The position numbers and the translations under genes were made by a program. The notes under the pieces are model-generated. The model searched no databases. It worked only from the letters and a program-made list of their open reading frames with translations, and was not told where the DNA came from. A stretch of 64,000 nucleotides of DNA from Sphingomonas sp. 1F27F7B (GTDB lineage: Bacteria > Pseudomonadota > Alphaproteobacteria > Sphingomonadales > Sphingomonadaceae), in NCBI RefSeq assembly GCF_005503355.1, contig NZ_SCMK01000005.1, positions 1 to 64,000 on the forward strand. Direction: 5' to 3'. Below are positions 27,465-37,235 of this stretch, piece after piece; the stretch's first letter is position 1; each line of letters starts with the position of its first letter.

Positions 27465-29264
27465 TCAGGCCGGCGCATTCCCTTCCCCGGAGTCGCCGTT
27501 TTCGGTGCGGACCCGGCGGAAGCGCGGCTCGCGATCCATGCCGGCGACTTCCTTGATCTTCTTGCGCATCTCGTCCCGCTTCTCGTGGATCGAGGCGATC
27601 ACCGGACCCACGGCGAGACCGAGATCGACCAGCACCACTTCGGAGAGCTGGAGCGAGCTTTCCAGCGCCTCGGGCACTGCCTCGCTGGCACCCGCGCGAT
27701 AGAGTTCGGCGGCATGGCCGGAATCGCGGGCGCGGGCGATGATCGGCAGGTTGGGCACCCAGCCGCGCACGCGCTTGGCGAGGCGCACTGTGAGCACCGG
27801 ATCGTCCATGGTGAGCACCAGCGCCTTGGCGTGGCCGAGGTTCAGCTTGTCGACCAGCTCGGAGCGGGTGACGTCGCCGAACAGCACGTTGTAACCGCCG
27901 CGCCGCGCCGCGTTGACGTTGTCGATATCGGCATCGACGCCGATATAGGGCAGGTTGTGGCGGCGCAGCATGTCCGCCACCGTGCGGCCGACCCGGCCGA
28001 AGCCGATGATGACGGTGCCATTCTGTACTTCCTCGAGCGCGGGATCGGGCGCCTCCTCCATTTTCGAGCGCTCGATCAGCTGGGCGACCGCGCTTCCCGC
28101 CTTGGCGAGCAGCGGCGTGGCGGTGAGGCCGATTGCGGTGACCGTGGTCCAGAAGGCGGCGGTGCTCGGGCTGATCAGCCCCGCCGCGCCGGCCACGCCG
28201 AGCACGATCAGCGTCGTCTCGGAAGGGCTCGCCATCAGCACGCCGGCTTCCGCCGCGGTGCCGGCGCGTGCGCCCGACAGGCGGAGCAGCCCGGTCGTAA
28301 CGGCTGCCTTGACCAGCATCACCAGCAGCGAGGCGCCCAGCAGCGGCGCCCAGTTGTGGACGATGAAGTCGAGGTCGAGCCGCATGCCCACGGTGATCAG
28401 GAACACGCCGAGCGCGAGCCCCTTGAACGGCGCGGTGATCGCTTCGACTTCGCCATGATATTCGGTCTCGGCGATCAGCAGGCCCGCGATCAGCGCGCCG
28501 ACGATTGGCGAGAGGCCGGCCGCGCTGGTGGCCAGGCTGGCGACAATCACCACGAGCAGGCTGGCAGCGAGGAACAGCTCCGGGCTCTTGGTGCGTGCCG
28601 CCTGGGCGAACATGCGCGGCAGCAGCATCCGCCCGCCGATGAACAGGACCGCGACCGTGGCCAGGCCGAAGCCCAGTGTCACGCCGAGCTTGATCCAGCC
28701 GGCCTCGCCGCCCGCGGCGGGAGCGAGTGCGCCTAGCAGGAAGATGATCGGGACGAGCGCGAGATCCTCGAACAGCAGCATCGCGAAGGCGGAGCGGCCG
28801 ACTGCGCTGGTGGTGCCGGCGATGGGCAGCACGATGGCGGTGGAGGACAGCGCCAGCGCCAGGCCGAGCCCGATCGCGCCGCCGGTGCTGAGCCCGGTGA
28901 GGTAGAGGACGGCGGCGAGGATGAGGCCGGCGCCGAGCAGCTCGGTGGCGCCGACGCCGAACACGAGGGTGCGCATCGACCATAGTCGCTTGAACGACAA
29001 TTCCAGGCCGATCGAGAACAGCAGCAGGATGATGCCGAACTCGGCGAACGGCTCGATCGCATGCGCGTCCGAAATGGTGATGTGATAGAGCCAGGGATTG
29101 GTCGGCACGAGGCTGCCCAGCCCGAACGGGCCGACCAGCGCGCCGACCAGGATGAACCCGATCACCGGGCTGATCCGCACGCGGGCGAAGGCCGGGATCA
29201 CCAGCCCGGCGGCGCCGAGGATCACCAGCGCGTCGCTGAGGCCGTGATTGCCGAGGTTCAGCAT
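27465..29264 (-). CDS. Monovalent cation:proton antiporter-2 (CPA2/Kef) family protein with RCK_N domain
   Basis: A 599-residue K+/Na+ efflux antiporter. The membrane part spans about residues 1-390 and includes the CPA2 motifs RISPVIGFILVGALVGPFGLG and AFAMLLFEDLALVPIIFLLGAL. A cytoplasmic RCK_N/TrkA-N domain follows with the nucleotide-binding GTVIIGFGRVGRTVADMLRR at about 415-434 and VDADIDNVNAARR. This arrangement resembles KefB/KefC, whose activity is gated by glutathione adducts, but no KefF/KefG partner is next to it. Two small secreted proteins are encoded downstream. Confidence 0.92.
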   Translation of the reverse strand: MLNLGNHGLSDALVILGAAGLVIPAFARVRISPVIGFILVGALVGPFGLGSLVPTNPWLYHITISDAHAIEPFAEFGIILLLFSIGLELSFKRLWSMRTLVFGVGATELLGAGLILAAVLYLTGLSTGGAIGLGLALALSSTAIVLPIAGTTSAVGRSAFAMLLFEDLALVPIIFLLGALAPAAGGEAGWIKLGVTLGFGLATVAVLFIGGRMLLPRMFAQAARTKSPELFLAASLLVVIVASLATSAAGLSPIVGALIAGLLIAETEYHGEVEAITAPFKGLALGVFLITVGMRLDLDFIVHNWAPLLGASLLVMLVKAAVTTGLLRLSGARAGTAAEAGVLMASPSETTLIVLGVAGAAGLISPSTAAFWTTVTAIGLTATPLLAKAGSAVAQLIERSKMEEAPDPALEEVQNGTVIIGFGRVGRTVADMLRRHNLPYIGVDADIDNVNAARRGGYNVLFGDVTRSELVDKLNLGHAKALVLTMDDPVLTVRLAKRVRGWVPNLPIIARARDSGHAAELYRAGASEAVPEALESSLQLSEVVLVDLGLAVGPVIASIHEKRDEMRKKIKEVAGMDREPRFRRVRTENGDSGEGNAPA

Positions 29265-29439
29265 GGGCCGGAGGCTCGGCCGAAAATGTCGATGCTGTTG
29301 GCCGGAATGCGGGAGGCGGGGCAGGAGAAGGGCGAAATGGGGGGGCGGAAAGGGATTCTGGCCATGCGGTCAAGGGCAGCATGGGCGGTCCCACATTGCA
29401 AGACGTGCGGGGCAGCATTTTTGCGCCACCCCGGGGTCT

Positions 29440-30840
29440 TCAATCGATCACACCGATCAGATGGAGCGCGACGCCGGCCATCGAGGCGGCGGCGAGCGCG
29501 GGAATCATGCCGAGCCTGAACCGGAACATGGCGATGGCGACCGCCAGCGCCAGAAGCGCGGCCGGAACGTCGATGCTCCCGAGCACCGGCACGTCGAAGG
29601 CAAGCGGGCCCGCGCGCAGCTTCCAGGTCTCGCGAAACAGGGTATGGATCGCGAACCAGACCGCGAGATTGAGCACCACGCCGACCACAGCGGCGGTGAC
29701 CGCCGCGAGTGCCCCGGCAAGTGCGCGGTTGCCCCGCATGCGCTCGATGAAGGGCGCCCCGAGGAATATCCACAGGAAGCAGGGCACGAAGGTTACCCAG
29801 GTGGCCAGCAGCCCGCCCAGCGTCCCGGCCAATAGCGGGGAGAGCAGGCCCGGGTTGCGATAGGCGCCGAGGAAGCCGACGAACTGCAGGACCATGATGA
29901 GCGGCCCGGGCGTGGTCTCGGCCATGCCGAGGCCGTCGAGCATCTCGCCCGGGCCGAGCCAATGATGGGATTGCACGGCCTCCTGCGCGACATAGGCGAG
30001 CACGGCATAGGCGCCTCCGAAGCTGACGGTGGCCATCGCGGAGAAGAAGGTCGCGATCCTGGTGAAGACATTGTCGGGTCCGAGCAGCAGGAGAAGCGCG
30101 AGCACCGGCGCCAGCCACAGCACCAGACAGGCCAGGGCATCGCGCAGAACCTGCCGATGCGATGGGCGGGCGTGCGCCGGCAGTTCCTCGCCGAGCAGGG
30201 TATCGCCATCGGCCGGATCCGGCCCGCTGGCGCCATGGCCGATACTTGCGTCGAAGCCCGCGATCCCGCTCCGGCCGGCCGCATAGCCGATCGCGCCGGC
30301 AGCGAGCACCACCGCGGGAAACGGCGCCCCGAGGAAGAAGATCGAGACGAACGCGACCGCCGCGAGCCACAGAGTCGCCATGCTGCGGAGCGCGCGCTTG
30401 CCGATCCGATGCACGGCATGGAGCACGATGGAGAGCACCGCCGCCTTGAGCCCGAAGAACAGCGCCGAGACGATGCCGAGTCGCCCATAGAGGACATAGA
30501 TCCAGCTGAGCGCCATGATCGAGACCATGCCCGGCAGCACGAACAGCGTGCCGGCGACGATGCCGCCCCTGGTGCGGTGCATCAGCCAGCCGATATAGGT
30601 GGCGAGCTGCTGGGCCTCGGGTCCGGGCAGCAGCATGCAAAAGTTGAGCGCGTGCAGGAATCGCTGCTCGCCGATCCAGCGCTTCTCCTCGACGAGGATG
30701 CGATGCATCACCGCGATCTGGCCTGCCGGCCCGCCAAAGGACAGCAGGGCGATGCGAAGCCAGACGCGAAAGGCCTCTCCGAGCGAGACGGGCCCTGGGC
30801 GCGCCGGCGCGGCGGTGGATCGGCCGGCGAGACCGGTCAT
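29440..30840 (-). CDS. chrA: Chromate transporter ChrA
   Basis: A 466-residue, two-domain CHR-family chromate efflux pump of the inner membrane. Each half carries the family pattern: N-terminal FGGPAGQIAVMHR and LLPGPEAQQLATYIGWL, C-terminal SFGGAYAVLAYVAQEAV and AETTPGPLIMVLQFVGFLGAY. About ten hydrophobic segments are seen. The start overlaps the stop of the upstream ChrB-like gene by ATGA, so the two form an operon. Length is slightly above the usual 400-450. Confidence 0.95.
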   Translation of the reverse strand: MTGLAGRSTAAPARPGPVSLGEAFRVWLRIALLSFGGPAGQIAVMHRILVEEKRWIGEQRFLHALNFCMLLPGPEAQQLATYIGWLMHRTRGGIVAGTLFVLPGMVSIMALSWIYVLYGRLGIVSALFFGLKAAVLSIVLHAVHRIGKRALRSMATLWLAAVAFVSIFFLGAPFPAVVLAAGAIGYAAGRSGIAGFDASIGHGASGPDPADGDTLLGEELPAHARPSHRQVLRDALACLVLWLAPVLALLLLLGPDNVFTRIATFFSAMATVSFGGAYAVLAYVAQEAVQSHHWLGPGEMLDGLGMAETTPGPLIMVLQFVGFLGAYRNPGLLSPLLAGTLGGLLATWVTFVPCFLWIFLGAPFIERMRGNRALAGALAAVTAAVVGVVLNLAVWFAIHTLFRETWKLRAGPLAFDVPVLGSIDVPAALLALAVAIAMFRFRLGMIPALAAASMAGVALHLIGVID

Positions 30841-31661
30841 GCCCGCGCCTCGCGCGGCGCATGCGCCGTCCAGTCATGCGTTTCCGCCCGCGCATCGCGG
30901 CACCAGCGATAGAGCGCGTCATAGAGGAGCATTCCGGCCTCGAGCTGCTCGATATCGTCGGCATACAGGCGCGAGAGGCCCAGCGAGAGCGCGAGCAGTC
31001 CGGATGCTTCCGGCACGATGTCCGGGCGCGCGGTGTCCGCGCCGCGCACGATCCTGGCGAGATGGGCCAATGCGGGGATGCCGGCCAGGCCGAATTCCTC
31101 GACCATGAGATCGAAGGTGCAGCACTCGCCCCGGTGGCTCCAGAACACGCCTTCCTGCGCGATGTCGAAAGGTGCGGCGCCGAACTGCCCGGCGACTGCC
31201 GTCACTTCGGCGGACGGCACGAAGAGAAAACGGGCAAGGGGATCCACGAAGCGGCGAATGAGCCAGGGGCAGGCGATGCGATCGACCTTCGGGCGTGCGC
31301 GGGTCACCCAGCGGGTCCGGCCTTCCGTGTCGCGCGGCGGCAGGCGATCAAGCGTGAGCAAGGGTAGGCCCGCGGCGGTCCAGCCGACATGGCCGCCCTC
31401 GAGCGTTTCCGCCGCAACGCCTTCGCTGCGCAGCCACGCTGCGATGCCCTGGCAGGCGGTGCCGCCGTCCTCGTCGATGACGACGACCGAGTTGCCGGCG
31501 AGCGGTCGACCCCAATCGGTGATCGCGTCGGCAAGATAGGGAAGCGCGCCCGGAATGCGGCGACCGGCCGGATCGCGGCGCAAATCCACGAGAGCGGGTG
31601 CGGCGGGGGTTCCGATCAGGCGGGCGAGCTTGTCAGCGGTGATGGTGTTCGGCGCGGGCAT
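30837..31661 (-). CDS. Rhodanese-ChrB fusion protein (chromate resistance)
   Basis: A 274-residue protein with a rhodanese-like N-terminal half (LVDLRRDPAGRRIPGALPY ... GGHVGWTAAGLPL) and a ChrB C-terminal domain (RARPKVDRIACPWLIRRFVDPLARFLFVP ... FDLMVEEFGL). The rhodanese loop reads DEDGGTACQGIAAW, so the usual start-of-loop Cys is displaced and the sulfurtransferase activity is doubtful. ChrB proteins regulate or help ChrA-mediated chromate resistance. The ATG at 31661 has AAGGA upstream; the stop overlaps chrA (ATGA). Confidence 0.88.
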   Translation of the reverse strand: MPAPNTITADKLARLIGTPAAPALVDLRRDPAGRRIPGALPYLADAITDWGRPLAGNSVVVIDEDGGTACQGIAAWLRSEGVAAETLEGGHVGWTAAGLPLLTLDRLPPRDTEGRTRWVTRARPKVDRIACPWLIRRFVDPLARFLFVPSAEVTAVAGQFGAAPFDIAQEGVFWSHRGECCTFDLMVEEFGLAGIPALAHLARIVRGADTARPDIVPEASGLLALSLGLSRLYADDIEQLEAGMLLYDALYRWCRDARAETHDWTAHAPREARA

Positions 31662-31817
31662 GGTGCGTCCTTCATTGGCAACAGGACGCGATTCTCTGGC
31701 TGGCGCCTCGTGGGGAGATCGCATTCCCCATGCCTGCAAATTCGCGCACCGGGGTCGCGATTGTCAACGCCGGAGTCGAGCCGTGCCGGGCGATGCGGAG
31801 GGCATGGCGGCGCGCAT

Positions 31818-31856
31818 GAAAAAGGGGGCCCGCAACCGTCGGTCGCGCGCCCCCTC
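31818..31856 (-). terminator. Rho-independent terminator of icd
   Basis: Reading the minus strand after the icd stop, a GC-rich stem (GGGGGC... / ...GCCCCC) ends in TTTTT at about 31818-31822. The 220-base gap 31662-31881 holds this hairpin and no gene. Confidence 0.75.
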
Positions 31857-31881
31857 TGCCTTCGTCGGTGCCGCGGCCGAT

Positions 31882-33102
31882 CTACGCCCAGGCGGCCATC
31901 TTGGCCTCGAGGTTCTCGCGGATCGCCTCGAAGAACTGCTCGGTGGTCATCCAGGGCTGGTCCGGGCCGATCAGGATGGCGAGGTCCTTGGTCATCTTGC
32001 CGCTCTCGACGGTTTCGATGCAGACCTGCTCGAGCGTCTCGGCGAACTTGGTGACGTCCGGCGTGTTGTCGAACTTGCCGCGGAACGACAGGCCCTGGGT
32101 CCAGGCGAAGATCGACGCGATCGGATTGGTCGAGGTCGCCTTGCCCTGCTGGTGCATGCGATAATGGCGGGTGACGGTGCCGTGCGCCGCCTCGGCCTCG
32201 ATCGTCTTGCCGTCCGGCGACATCAGGACCGAAGTCATCAGGCCGAGCGAACCGAAGCCCTGGGCCACCGTGTCCGACTGCACGTCGCCGTCATAGTTCT
32301 TGCAGGCCCAGACGAACTTGCCCGACCACTTGAGCGCCGAGGCGACCATGTCGTCGATCAGGCGGTGCTCATAGACGATGCCGGCATCCTTGAACTTCTG
32401 CGCGAACTCGGCGTCGAAGGTTTCCTGGAACAGGTCCTTGAAGCGGCCGTCATAGGCCTTGAGGATCGTGTTCTTGGTCGACAGGTAGAGCGGCCAGCCG
32501 CGGTCGAGCGCATAGTTCATGCTCGCCTTGGCGAAGTCGCGGATCGACTCGTCGAGATTGTACATGCCCATGGCGACGCCGGCGGCCGGGAAGTCGAACA
32601 CTTCATATTCGAGCTCGTCGCCATTGGTGCCGACCCACTTCATCGTGAGCTTGCCGGCGCCGGGCACCTTGAAGTCGGTCGCGCGATACTGGTCGCCGAA
32701 CGCGTGACGGCCGACGACGATCGGATCGGTCCAGCCCGGAACCAGGCGGGGAACGTTGCGGATCACGATCGGCTCGCGGAAGACGACGCCGCCCAGGATG
32801 TTGCGGATCGTGCCGTTCGGCGACTTCCACATCTTCTTGAGGCTGAATTCCTCGACGCGCGCTTCGTCCGGAGTGATCGTGGCGCACTTCACGCCGACGC
32901 CGTACTGCTGGATCGCCTTGGCGGAGTCGATGGTCACCTGGTCGTCGGTCGCGTCGCGATTCTCGATCGAGAGGTCGTAATATTTCAGTTCGACGTCGAG
33001 ATAAGGGAGGATCAGGCGCTCGCGGATCCATTGCCAGATGATCCGCGTCATTTCGTCGCCGTCGATCTCCACGACGGGCGTTGCAACCTTGATCTTCGCC
33101 AT
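31882..33102 (-). CDS. icd: NADP-dependent isocitrate dehydrogenase
   Basis: A 406-residue TCA-cycle enzyme that oxidises isocitrate to 2-oxoglutarate with NADP. It belongs to the eukaryote-like dimeric type: [23 protein letters not shown] at the start, then [19 protein letters not shown] with the substrate-binding Ser/Asn/Arg. [24 protein letters not shown] holds the metal Asp pair, and [11 protein letters not shown] is involved in NADP binding. I chose ATG 33102; an in-frame ATG at 33147 adds an unlikely N terminus. Confidence 0.97.
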   Translation of the reverse strand: MAKIKVATPVVEIDGDEMTRIIWQWIRERLILPYLDVELKYYDLSIENRDATDDQVTIDSAKAIQQYGVGVKCATITPDEARVEEFSLKKMWKSPNGTIRNILGGVVFREPIVIRNVPRLVPGWTDPIVVGRHAFGDQYRATDFKVPGAGKLTMKWVGTNGDELEYEVFDFPAAGVAMGMYNLDESIRDFAKASMNYALDRGWPLYLSTKNTILKAYDGRFKDLFQETFDAEFAQKFKDAGIVYEHRLIDDMVASALKWSGKFVWACKNYDGDVQSDTVAQGFGSLGLMTSVLMSPDGKTIEAEAAHGTVTRHYRMHQQGKATSTNPIASIFAWTQGLSFRGKFDNTPDVTKFAETLEQVCIETVESGKMTKDLAILIGPDQPWMTTEQFFEAIRENLEAKMAAWA

Positions 33103-33182
33103 TGCTCGCTGTTCCTTATGAGGGGTTTGGCGAGCGTCTAGGAGCATGGGCCGGGGGGATCAAGCACCCCCGGCGCGCAGGG

Positions 33183-33800
33183 TCAGTCGTTCCACGCCCA
33201 CCAGAGCTGTGCGGGCGGGATGTTGATCCACTCCATCGCATGGTCGATGTGCGACCAGTGCGGAGTGAGGAAGTTCTTCACGCGCGGGTTGTACTGATAG
33301 ACGAGAAAGGCGCCGCCCTTGCGGATCACTTCGCGCGTGGCCTTGGCGATCGCGTCGCCCACGCCCGGCGGCAGCGTGGAGAAGGGCAGGCCCGATGCGA
33401 TATAGTCGGCGTGTTCGAAGCCGTGATCGGCAATGATCTGCTTCACGTCGGCTGCCGAGCCCTGCACCGCGATCAGGCGCGGATCGGCGATGCTCTGCTT
33501 CAGATAGCGGATGAAATCGGGATTGGTATCGATCACGATCAGCTTGCCGTCCGGCGCCAGGCGATCGAGAATCGGCCGAGTGAAGGTGCCTACGCCGGGG
33601 CCGTATTCGACGAAGAGCTTCGTGTTCTCCCAGTCGACCGGAGCCAGCATCTTGTTGATCGTGAAGCGCGACGAGGGCGCGACGGCGCCGACCATCACCG
33701 GCCGCTTCAGGAAGCCACGGAAGAACATGCCCCAGGGCGACGGCGTGCCGGCGGGGCGGCGGTGACGCGTGCGGGCCTTGGCGGCAGTGGAAGCGGGCAT
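33183..33800 (-). CDS. Class I methyltransferase, likely phosphatidylethanolamine N-methyltransferase (PmtA-like)
   Basis: A 205-residue SAM-dependent methyltransferase with the motif-I glycine loop FVEYGPGVGTFTRPIL (about residues 66-81), motif II KLIVIDTNPDF and IASGLPFSTLP. It resembles the soluble PmtA/KsgA-related lipid methyltransferases that convert phosphatidylethanolamine to phosphatidylcholine. The phospholipid genes psd and pssA lie 1.6 kb away, which supports a lipid role, but an rRNA/other substrate cannot be excluded. Start ATG 33800 is chosen over longer frames that run into the P450 gene. P450 upstream on the same strand may be part of the transcript. Confidence 0.72.
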   Translation of the reverse strand: MPASTAAKARTRHRRPAGTPSPWGMFFRGFLKRPVMVGAVAPSSRFTINKMLAPVDWENTKLFVEYGPGVGTFTRPILDRLAPDGKLIVIDTNPDFIRYLKQSIADPRLIAVQGSAADVKQIIADHGFEHADYIASGLPFSTLPPGVGDAIAKATREVIRKGGAFLVYQYNPRVKNFLTPHWSHIDHAMEWINIPPAQLWWAWND

Positions 33801-33922
33801 GAGCGACCTTATTACAATTTGGGGACAGTCGCGGCATTTGGGCAATTCGAACGAACATGCAAGCGCCGCGGTTGCATTTCGCCGCATCCGCGCAGCTGCG
33901 CTGTGGGCAAATCCTGCGGCGC

Positions 33923-35305
33923 TCAGGGGAATTCCACGCGCATCGGCAGCCCGCCGCCCGGCCGGATGCTGGCGCCGGCGACAGGGAACGGTGTCGACAA
34001 GGGCGTGAAGCGCGCGGCGCGGACGAGCGTGGCGAGCGTGACCGCCAGCTCGGTCATCGCGAAGGCGGCGCCCAGGCAGATGCGCGGGCCCGCGCCGAAG
34101 GGCATGTAGAGATGGCGGTCGGGCGCGGGCGCGCCCGGCGCGAAGCGATCGGGATCGAAGGCGTCGGGATCCTGCCAATGGGCGCGGTGGCGGTGGAGCG
34201 CGTAGACGGGGATCAGGATGCGCGTGCCGGCGCGGATCCTGCAGCCATCGATCACGGCATCGCGCTCGCAGACGCGCGTGAGCTGATAGCCGGGAGGATA
34301 GAGGCGCAGCGTCTCCTGGATCACCTGGCGCGTGAAGACGAGTGCGTCGAGATGCTCGGAGGCGATCGGCGCGCCGGCGGTGACCGCTTCGACTTCGGCG
34401 CGGATGCGCGTGATGGTCGGGGCATGGCTGGCGGCGAGCCAGAGCGCCCAGCCGAGCGTGACCGCGCTGGTTTCGTGCCCCGCCAGGATGAAGCCGAGCA
34501 GATTGTCGCGCAGCAGCGTGTCCTCCATCGGGCGGCCGGTTTCAGGATCGGTGGCATCGAGCAGCAGGTCGACCAGGTCGCCGCGCGGCAGGGCGGCGCG
34601 GCGGCGCGCGATCATCCGATCGACATCGGCGCGGAGCAGCGCGGCCTCGGGCGCGGGCGCGTTCAGCTTGCCGCGATGGGCGCGATCGGGGAGGAAGAGA
34701 TAGCTCCACCGGCGCAGCTCGAGCTGGCCGAGAAAGGCGGCGACGCGCGATTCGGTCGCCGCGCGCTCGAAATCCTCGCCGCCCGAGAGGACGGTGTCGA
34801 GGATCACGTCGAAGGCGATTCGGCCGGTTTCGGCGGCGATGTCGATCGGCTGGGCGGCGTGGCGCCAGCGCAGCAGGGCGGTTTCGGCGGCCGCCCGCAT
34901 CCGCGGCGCGAGGGCCGCCATCTGGGCTGCGCGGAAGGCGGGCGCGGCGGCGCGGCGTTGCCAGCGCCATTCGGCACCCTCCACTGCGACCAGCCCCTCG
35001 CCCCAGGCGGGGTGCATCACCCGGCGCCACAGGTTGCCGTGGCGGAAATCCTCGGCATGCTCGACCATCGCGGCACGGACGGCGGCGGGATCGGTGAGGA
35101 ATACGGGCGCGCCGGGGAAGGGCGGGCGCCAGCTGGTTCCCTCGAACAGCGCCCGTGGCCATGCCGCGATCGGATTGCGCATGGCGGCAGGCAGGATCCG
35201 CCAGGGCAGGGCGCGTGCGAGCGGCTCGGGATGGGGCGGACGGAAGGGCGAAGAGGAGGGGCTCCCCCTTTCGGCAAGGTTGCGAAACGCTTCGCCCGTC
35301 AGCAT
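33923..35305 (-). CDS. Cytochrome P450
   Basis: A 460-residue soluble P450 monooxygenase. It shows the I-helix oxygen motif AGHETSA, the K-helix ETLR (ExxR), DAFDPDRF and the heme-binding loop FGAGPRICLGAAFA with the thiolate Cys at residue 410. ATG 35305 has GGGGGGA six bases upstream; the frame is open to 35422 but that part is non-conserved. No ferredoxin or reductase gene is adjacent, so the electron donor is encoded elsewhere and the substrate is unknown. It lies between the methyltransferase gene and psd (divergent from psd). Confidence 0.93.
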   Translation of the reverse strand: MLTGEAFRNLAERGSPSSSPFRPPHPEPLARALPWRILPAAMRNPIAAWPRALFEGTSWRPPFPGAPVFLTDPAAVRAAMVEHAEDFRHGNLWRRVMHPAWGEGLVAVEGAEWRWQRRAAAPAFRAAQMAALAPRMRAAAETALLRWRHAAQPIDIAAETGRIAFDVILDTVLSGGEDFERAATESRVAAFLGQLELRRWSYLFLPDRAHRGKLNAPAPEAALLRADVDRMIARRRAALPRGDLVDLLLDATDPETGRPMEDTLLRDNLLGFILAGHETSAVTLGWALWLAASHAPTITRIRAEVEAVTAGAPIASEHLDALVFTRQVIQETLRLYPPGYQLTRVCERDAVIDGCRIRAGTRILIPVYALHRHRAHWQDPDAFDPDRFAPGAPAPDRHLYMPFGAGPRICLGAAFAMTELAVTLATLVRAARFTPLSTPFPVAGASIRPGGGLPMRVEFP

Positions 35306-35415
35306 CGCAGTCCCCCCGGTGACGATGCCGCGTTCCCTACGCCCGAACGGGTCCGCGGAAAAGAGACCGGCGCGCCCGCGTTGTGTTGGCGGCGGCGCGG
35401 GGCTAGAGGCTTCGA

Positions 35416-36144
35416 ATGGCATCTTTGGACAAGCCCCCGCTGGGGACCTCGACGGTGAAGTGGCGTTTCCCGGACATTCACCCCGAGGGCCGCAAATATG
35501 TGGCCATCGCCGCCGCGATCGCCCTGGCGAGCCTGTTCATCTTCGATTTCATCACCTGGCCGCTGGTGTTCCTGGCCTTTGGCGTCGCCGCGTTCTTCCG
35601 CGATCCGATCCGGGTGACGCCGCAGGGGGAGGGCATGCTGATCGCCCCGGCCGACGGGCTGGTGACGATGATCCAGCCGGTGGAGCTGCCCCCCGAACTG
35701 CGCGGGCCCCAGGCGCTGGGCGACGCCCCGATGGTGCGCGTGTCGATCTTCATGAGCGTGTTCGACGTCCATGTGAACCGTACGCCGATCACCGGCACGA
35801 TCCGGCACGTGATCTACATCTCGGGCCGTTTCCTCAACGCCGATCTCGACAAGGCAAGCGAGGAGAATGAGCGCCAGCACTTCATCGTCGAGGACAAGCA
35901 CGGCCTGCGCATCGGCTTCACCCAGATCGCCGGCCTGGTCGCGCGGCGCATCGTGAGTTTCACCAAGCCGGGCGACATGGTCGTTGCCGGCCAGCGCGTC
36001 GGGCTCATCCGCTTCGGCAGCCGCGTCGACGTGTTCCTGCCTGCGGACTATGTCGCGCAGGTCACGCTCGGCCAGCGTACGATCGCAGGCGAGACGGTCA
36101 TCGCCAGAAAGGGAGCCGCCGCCGTCAGCGGCATCTCGCAGTGA
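35416..36144 (+). CDS. psd: Phosphatidylserine decarboxylase proenzyme
   Basis: A 242-residue membrane-anchored enzyme that makes phosphatidylethanolamine from phosphatidylserine. It is the short alphaproteobacterial form. One hydrophobic hairpin (about residues 28-60) is followed by [40 protein letters not shown] and the self-cleavage site [12 protein letters not shown]; cleavage before Ser202 would create the pyruvoyl group. The stop overlaps the pssA start (GTGA). Confidence 0.96.
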   Translation: MASLDKPPLGTSTVKWRFPDIHPEGRKYVAIAAAIALASLFIFDFITWPLVFLAFGVAAFFRDPIRVTPQGEGMLIAPADGLVTMIQPVELPPELRGPQALGDAPMVRVSIFMSVFDVHVNRTPITGTIRHVIYISGRFLNADLDKASEENERQHFIVEDKHGLRIGFTQIAGLVARRIVSFTKPGDMVVAGQRVGLIRFGSRVDVFLPADYVAQVTLGQRTIAGETVIARKGAAAVSGISQ

Positions 36145-36989
36145 GCGACCGGCGCCCCGCCGATATGATGGGCGAGCGCGCGCTCCGGCCGCGGCGCATG
36201 CGGCGGATGCGGCCGGTGCGCGGCATCCCGCTGCGCGCCATCCCGCCCAATGCCATCACCGCGCTCGCGCTGTGTTCGGGATTGACCGGAATCCGGTTCG
36301 CGATCGACGGAAAATGGGAATTGGCGGTGCTGATGGTGCTGATCGCCGGCTTGCTCGACGGCGTGGACGGCAAGGTCGCCCGGATGGTGCGTGGCGAGAG
36401 CCGGTTCGGTGCCGAGCTCGACAGTCTGTCCGACGCGATCTCGTTCGGCGTGGCGCCGGCGCTGATCCTGTACCTCTGGTCGCTCCAGGCGCTCGGCCGG
36501 TTCGGCTGGATGATCGCGCTGGTCCATGCGCTGTTCTGCGCGCTGCGCCTCGCCCGGTTCAACGCCCAGATCGATGCCGAGGAACAGCCGCACAAATCCG
36601 CCGGCTTCCTCACCGGCGTGCCCGCGCCGGCCGCTGCCGTGCTCGCGCTGCTGCCGCTCTATCTGTGGCTGTTCACCGACGAGCCGCACCTGCGCTCGCC
36701 GATCGTGGTTGCGCCGTGGAGCGCGTTCGTCGCGGTACTCATGATCTCGAGCGTCGCCACCTTCGCGCCACACGTTCGGCTCAAGCAGCGCATCCGCTTC
36801 GAGGCGATCGCCGTGCTGGTGGTGCTCGTCGCCGCACTGGTGGCCGCGCCCTGGCCGACCTTGGCGGCAATCGCGGTGCTGTACCTGGCGTCGATCCCGT
36901 TCAGCGTGCGCAGCTATCGCCGCATCAGGCTGCTGCGCGCAGCGGGAACGCCGCGGGGCGCCGCGCCGGAGTCGACCAGCGCACCGTGA
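36141..36989 (+). CDS. pssA: CDP-diacylglycerol-serine O-phosphatidyltransferase
   Basis: A 282-residue integral membrane enzyme that makes phosphatidylserine, the precursor used by Psd. The CDP-alcohol phosphotransferase signature is complete: [20 protein letters not shown] followed by LDSLSD, giving the four metal-binding Asp. About eight hydrophobic segments. GTG start at 36141 is within the psd stop, so translation is coupled. The last 65 bases overlap head-on with the small membrane protein gene on the other strand. Confidence 0.95.
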   Translation: MSDRRPADMMGERALRPRRMRRMRPVRGIPLRAIPPNAITALALCSGLTGIRFAIDGKWELAVLMVLIAGLLDGVDGKVARMVRGESRFGAELDSLSDAISFGVAPALILYLWSLQALGRFGWMIALVHALFCALRLARFNAQIDAEEQPHKSAGFLTGVPAPAAAVLALLPLYLWLFTDEPHLRSPIVVAPWSAFVAVLMISSVATFAPHVRLKQRIRFEAIAVLVVLVAALVAAPWPTLAAIAVLYLASIPFSVRSYRRIRLLRAAGTPRGAAPESTSAP

Positions 36990-37143
36990 CGCGCGCCGGC
37001 ACCGGCTCGGGCAGCGGCCGGGAGACGTCGCGGCCGGCCAGTTCGCGCATGCGCGGCAGCGCGCCGGCGATCGACGTGACGATCGTCCAGCCCGCCACGG
37101 CAAAGGCAGTGCCGAACAGCAGAACGGTAAGCAGTGCAGTCAT
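36925..37143 (-). CDS. Small single-span membrane protein under LexA control
   Basis: A 72-residue protein: MTALLTVLLFGTAFAVAGWT begins one TM helix (about residues 3-26), followed by a basic, Pro-rich tail that ends in [12 protein letters not shown]. The ATG at 37143 has AGGGAG seven bases upstream; longer frames to 37173 are less likely. Upstream on the same strand is a promoter (TTGACA, 17 bases, CATAAA) overlapped by two LexA boxes (37240-37284), with a leader of about 80 bases, so expression is likely to be strongly DNA-damage inducible. The 3' end overlaps the end of pssA. No known family is recognised; by design it resembles SOS division inhibitors such as Caulobacter SidA, but this is inference. 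Confidence 0.72.
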   Translation of the reverse strand: MTALLTVLLFGTAFAVAGWTIVTSIAGALPRMRELAGRDVSRPLPEPVPARVTVRWSTPARRPAAFPLRAAA

Positions 37144-37235
37144 CACCTGGCTCCCTAAACGCGCCGCGCCCACTGGAATTCAAGGATTCCAACAGCTTGG
37201 CCCCGCCGACATTCCATGTCCGCGTTGTGAGCCCT

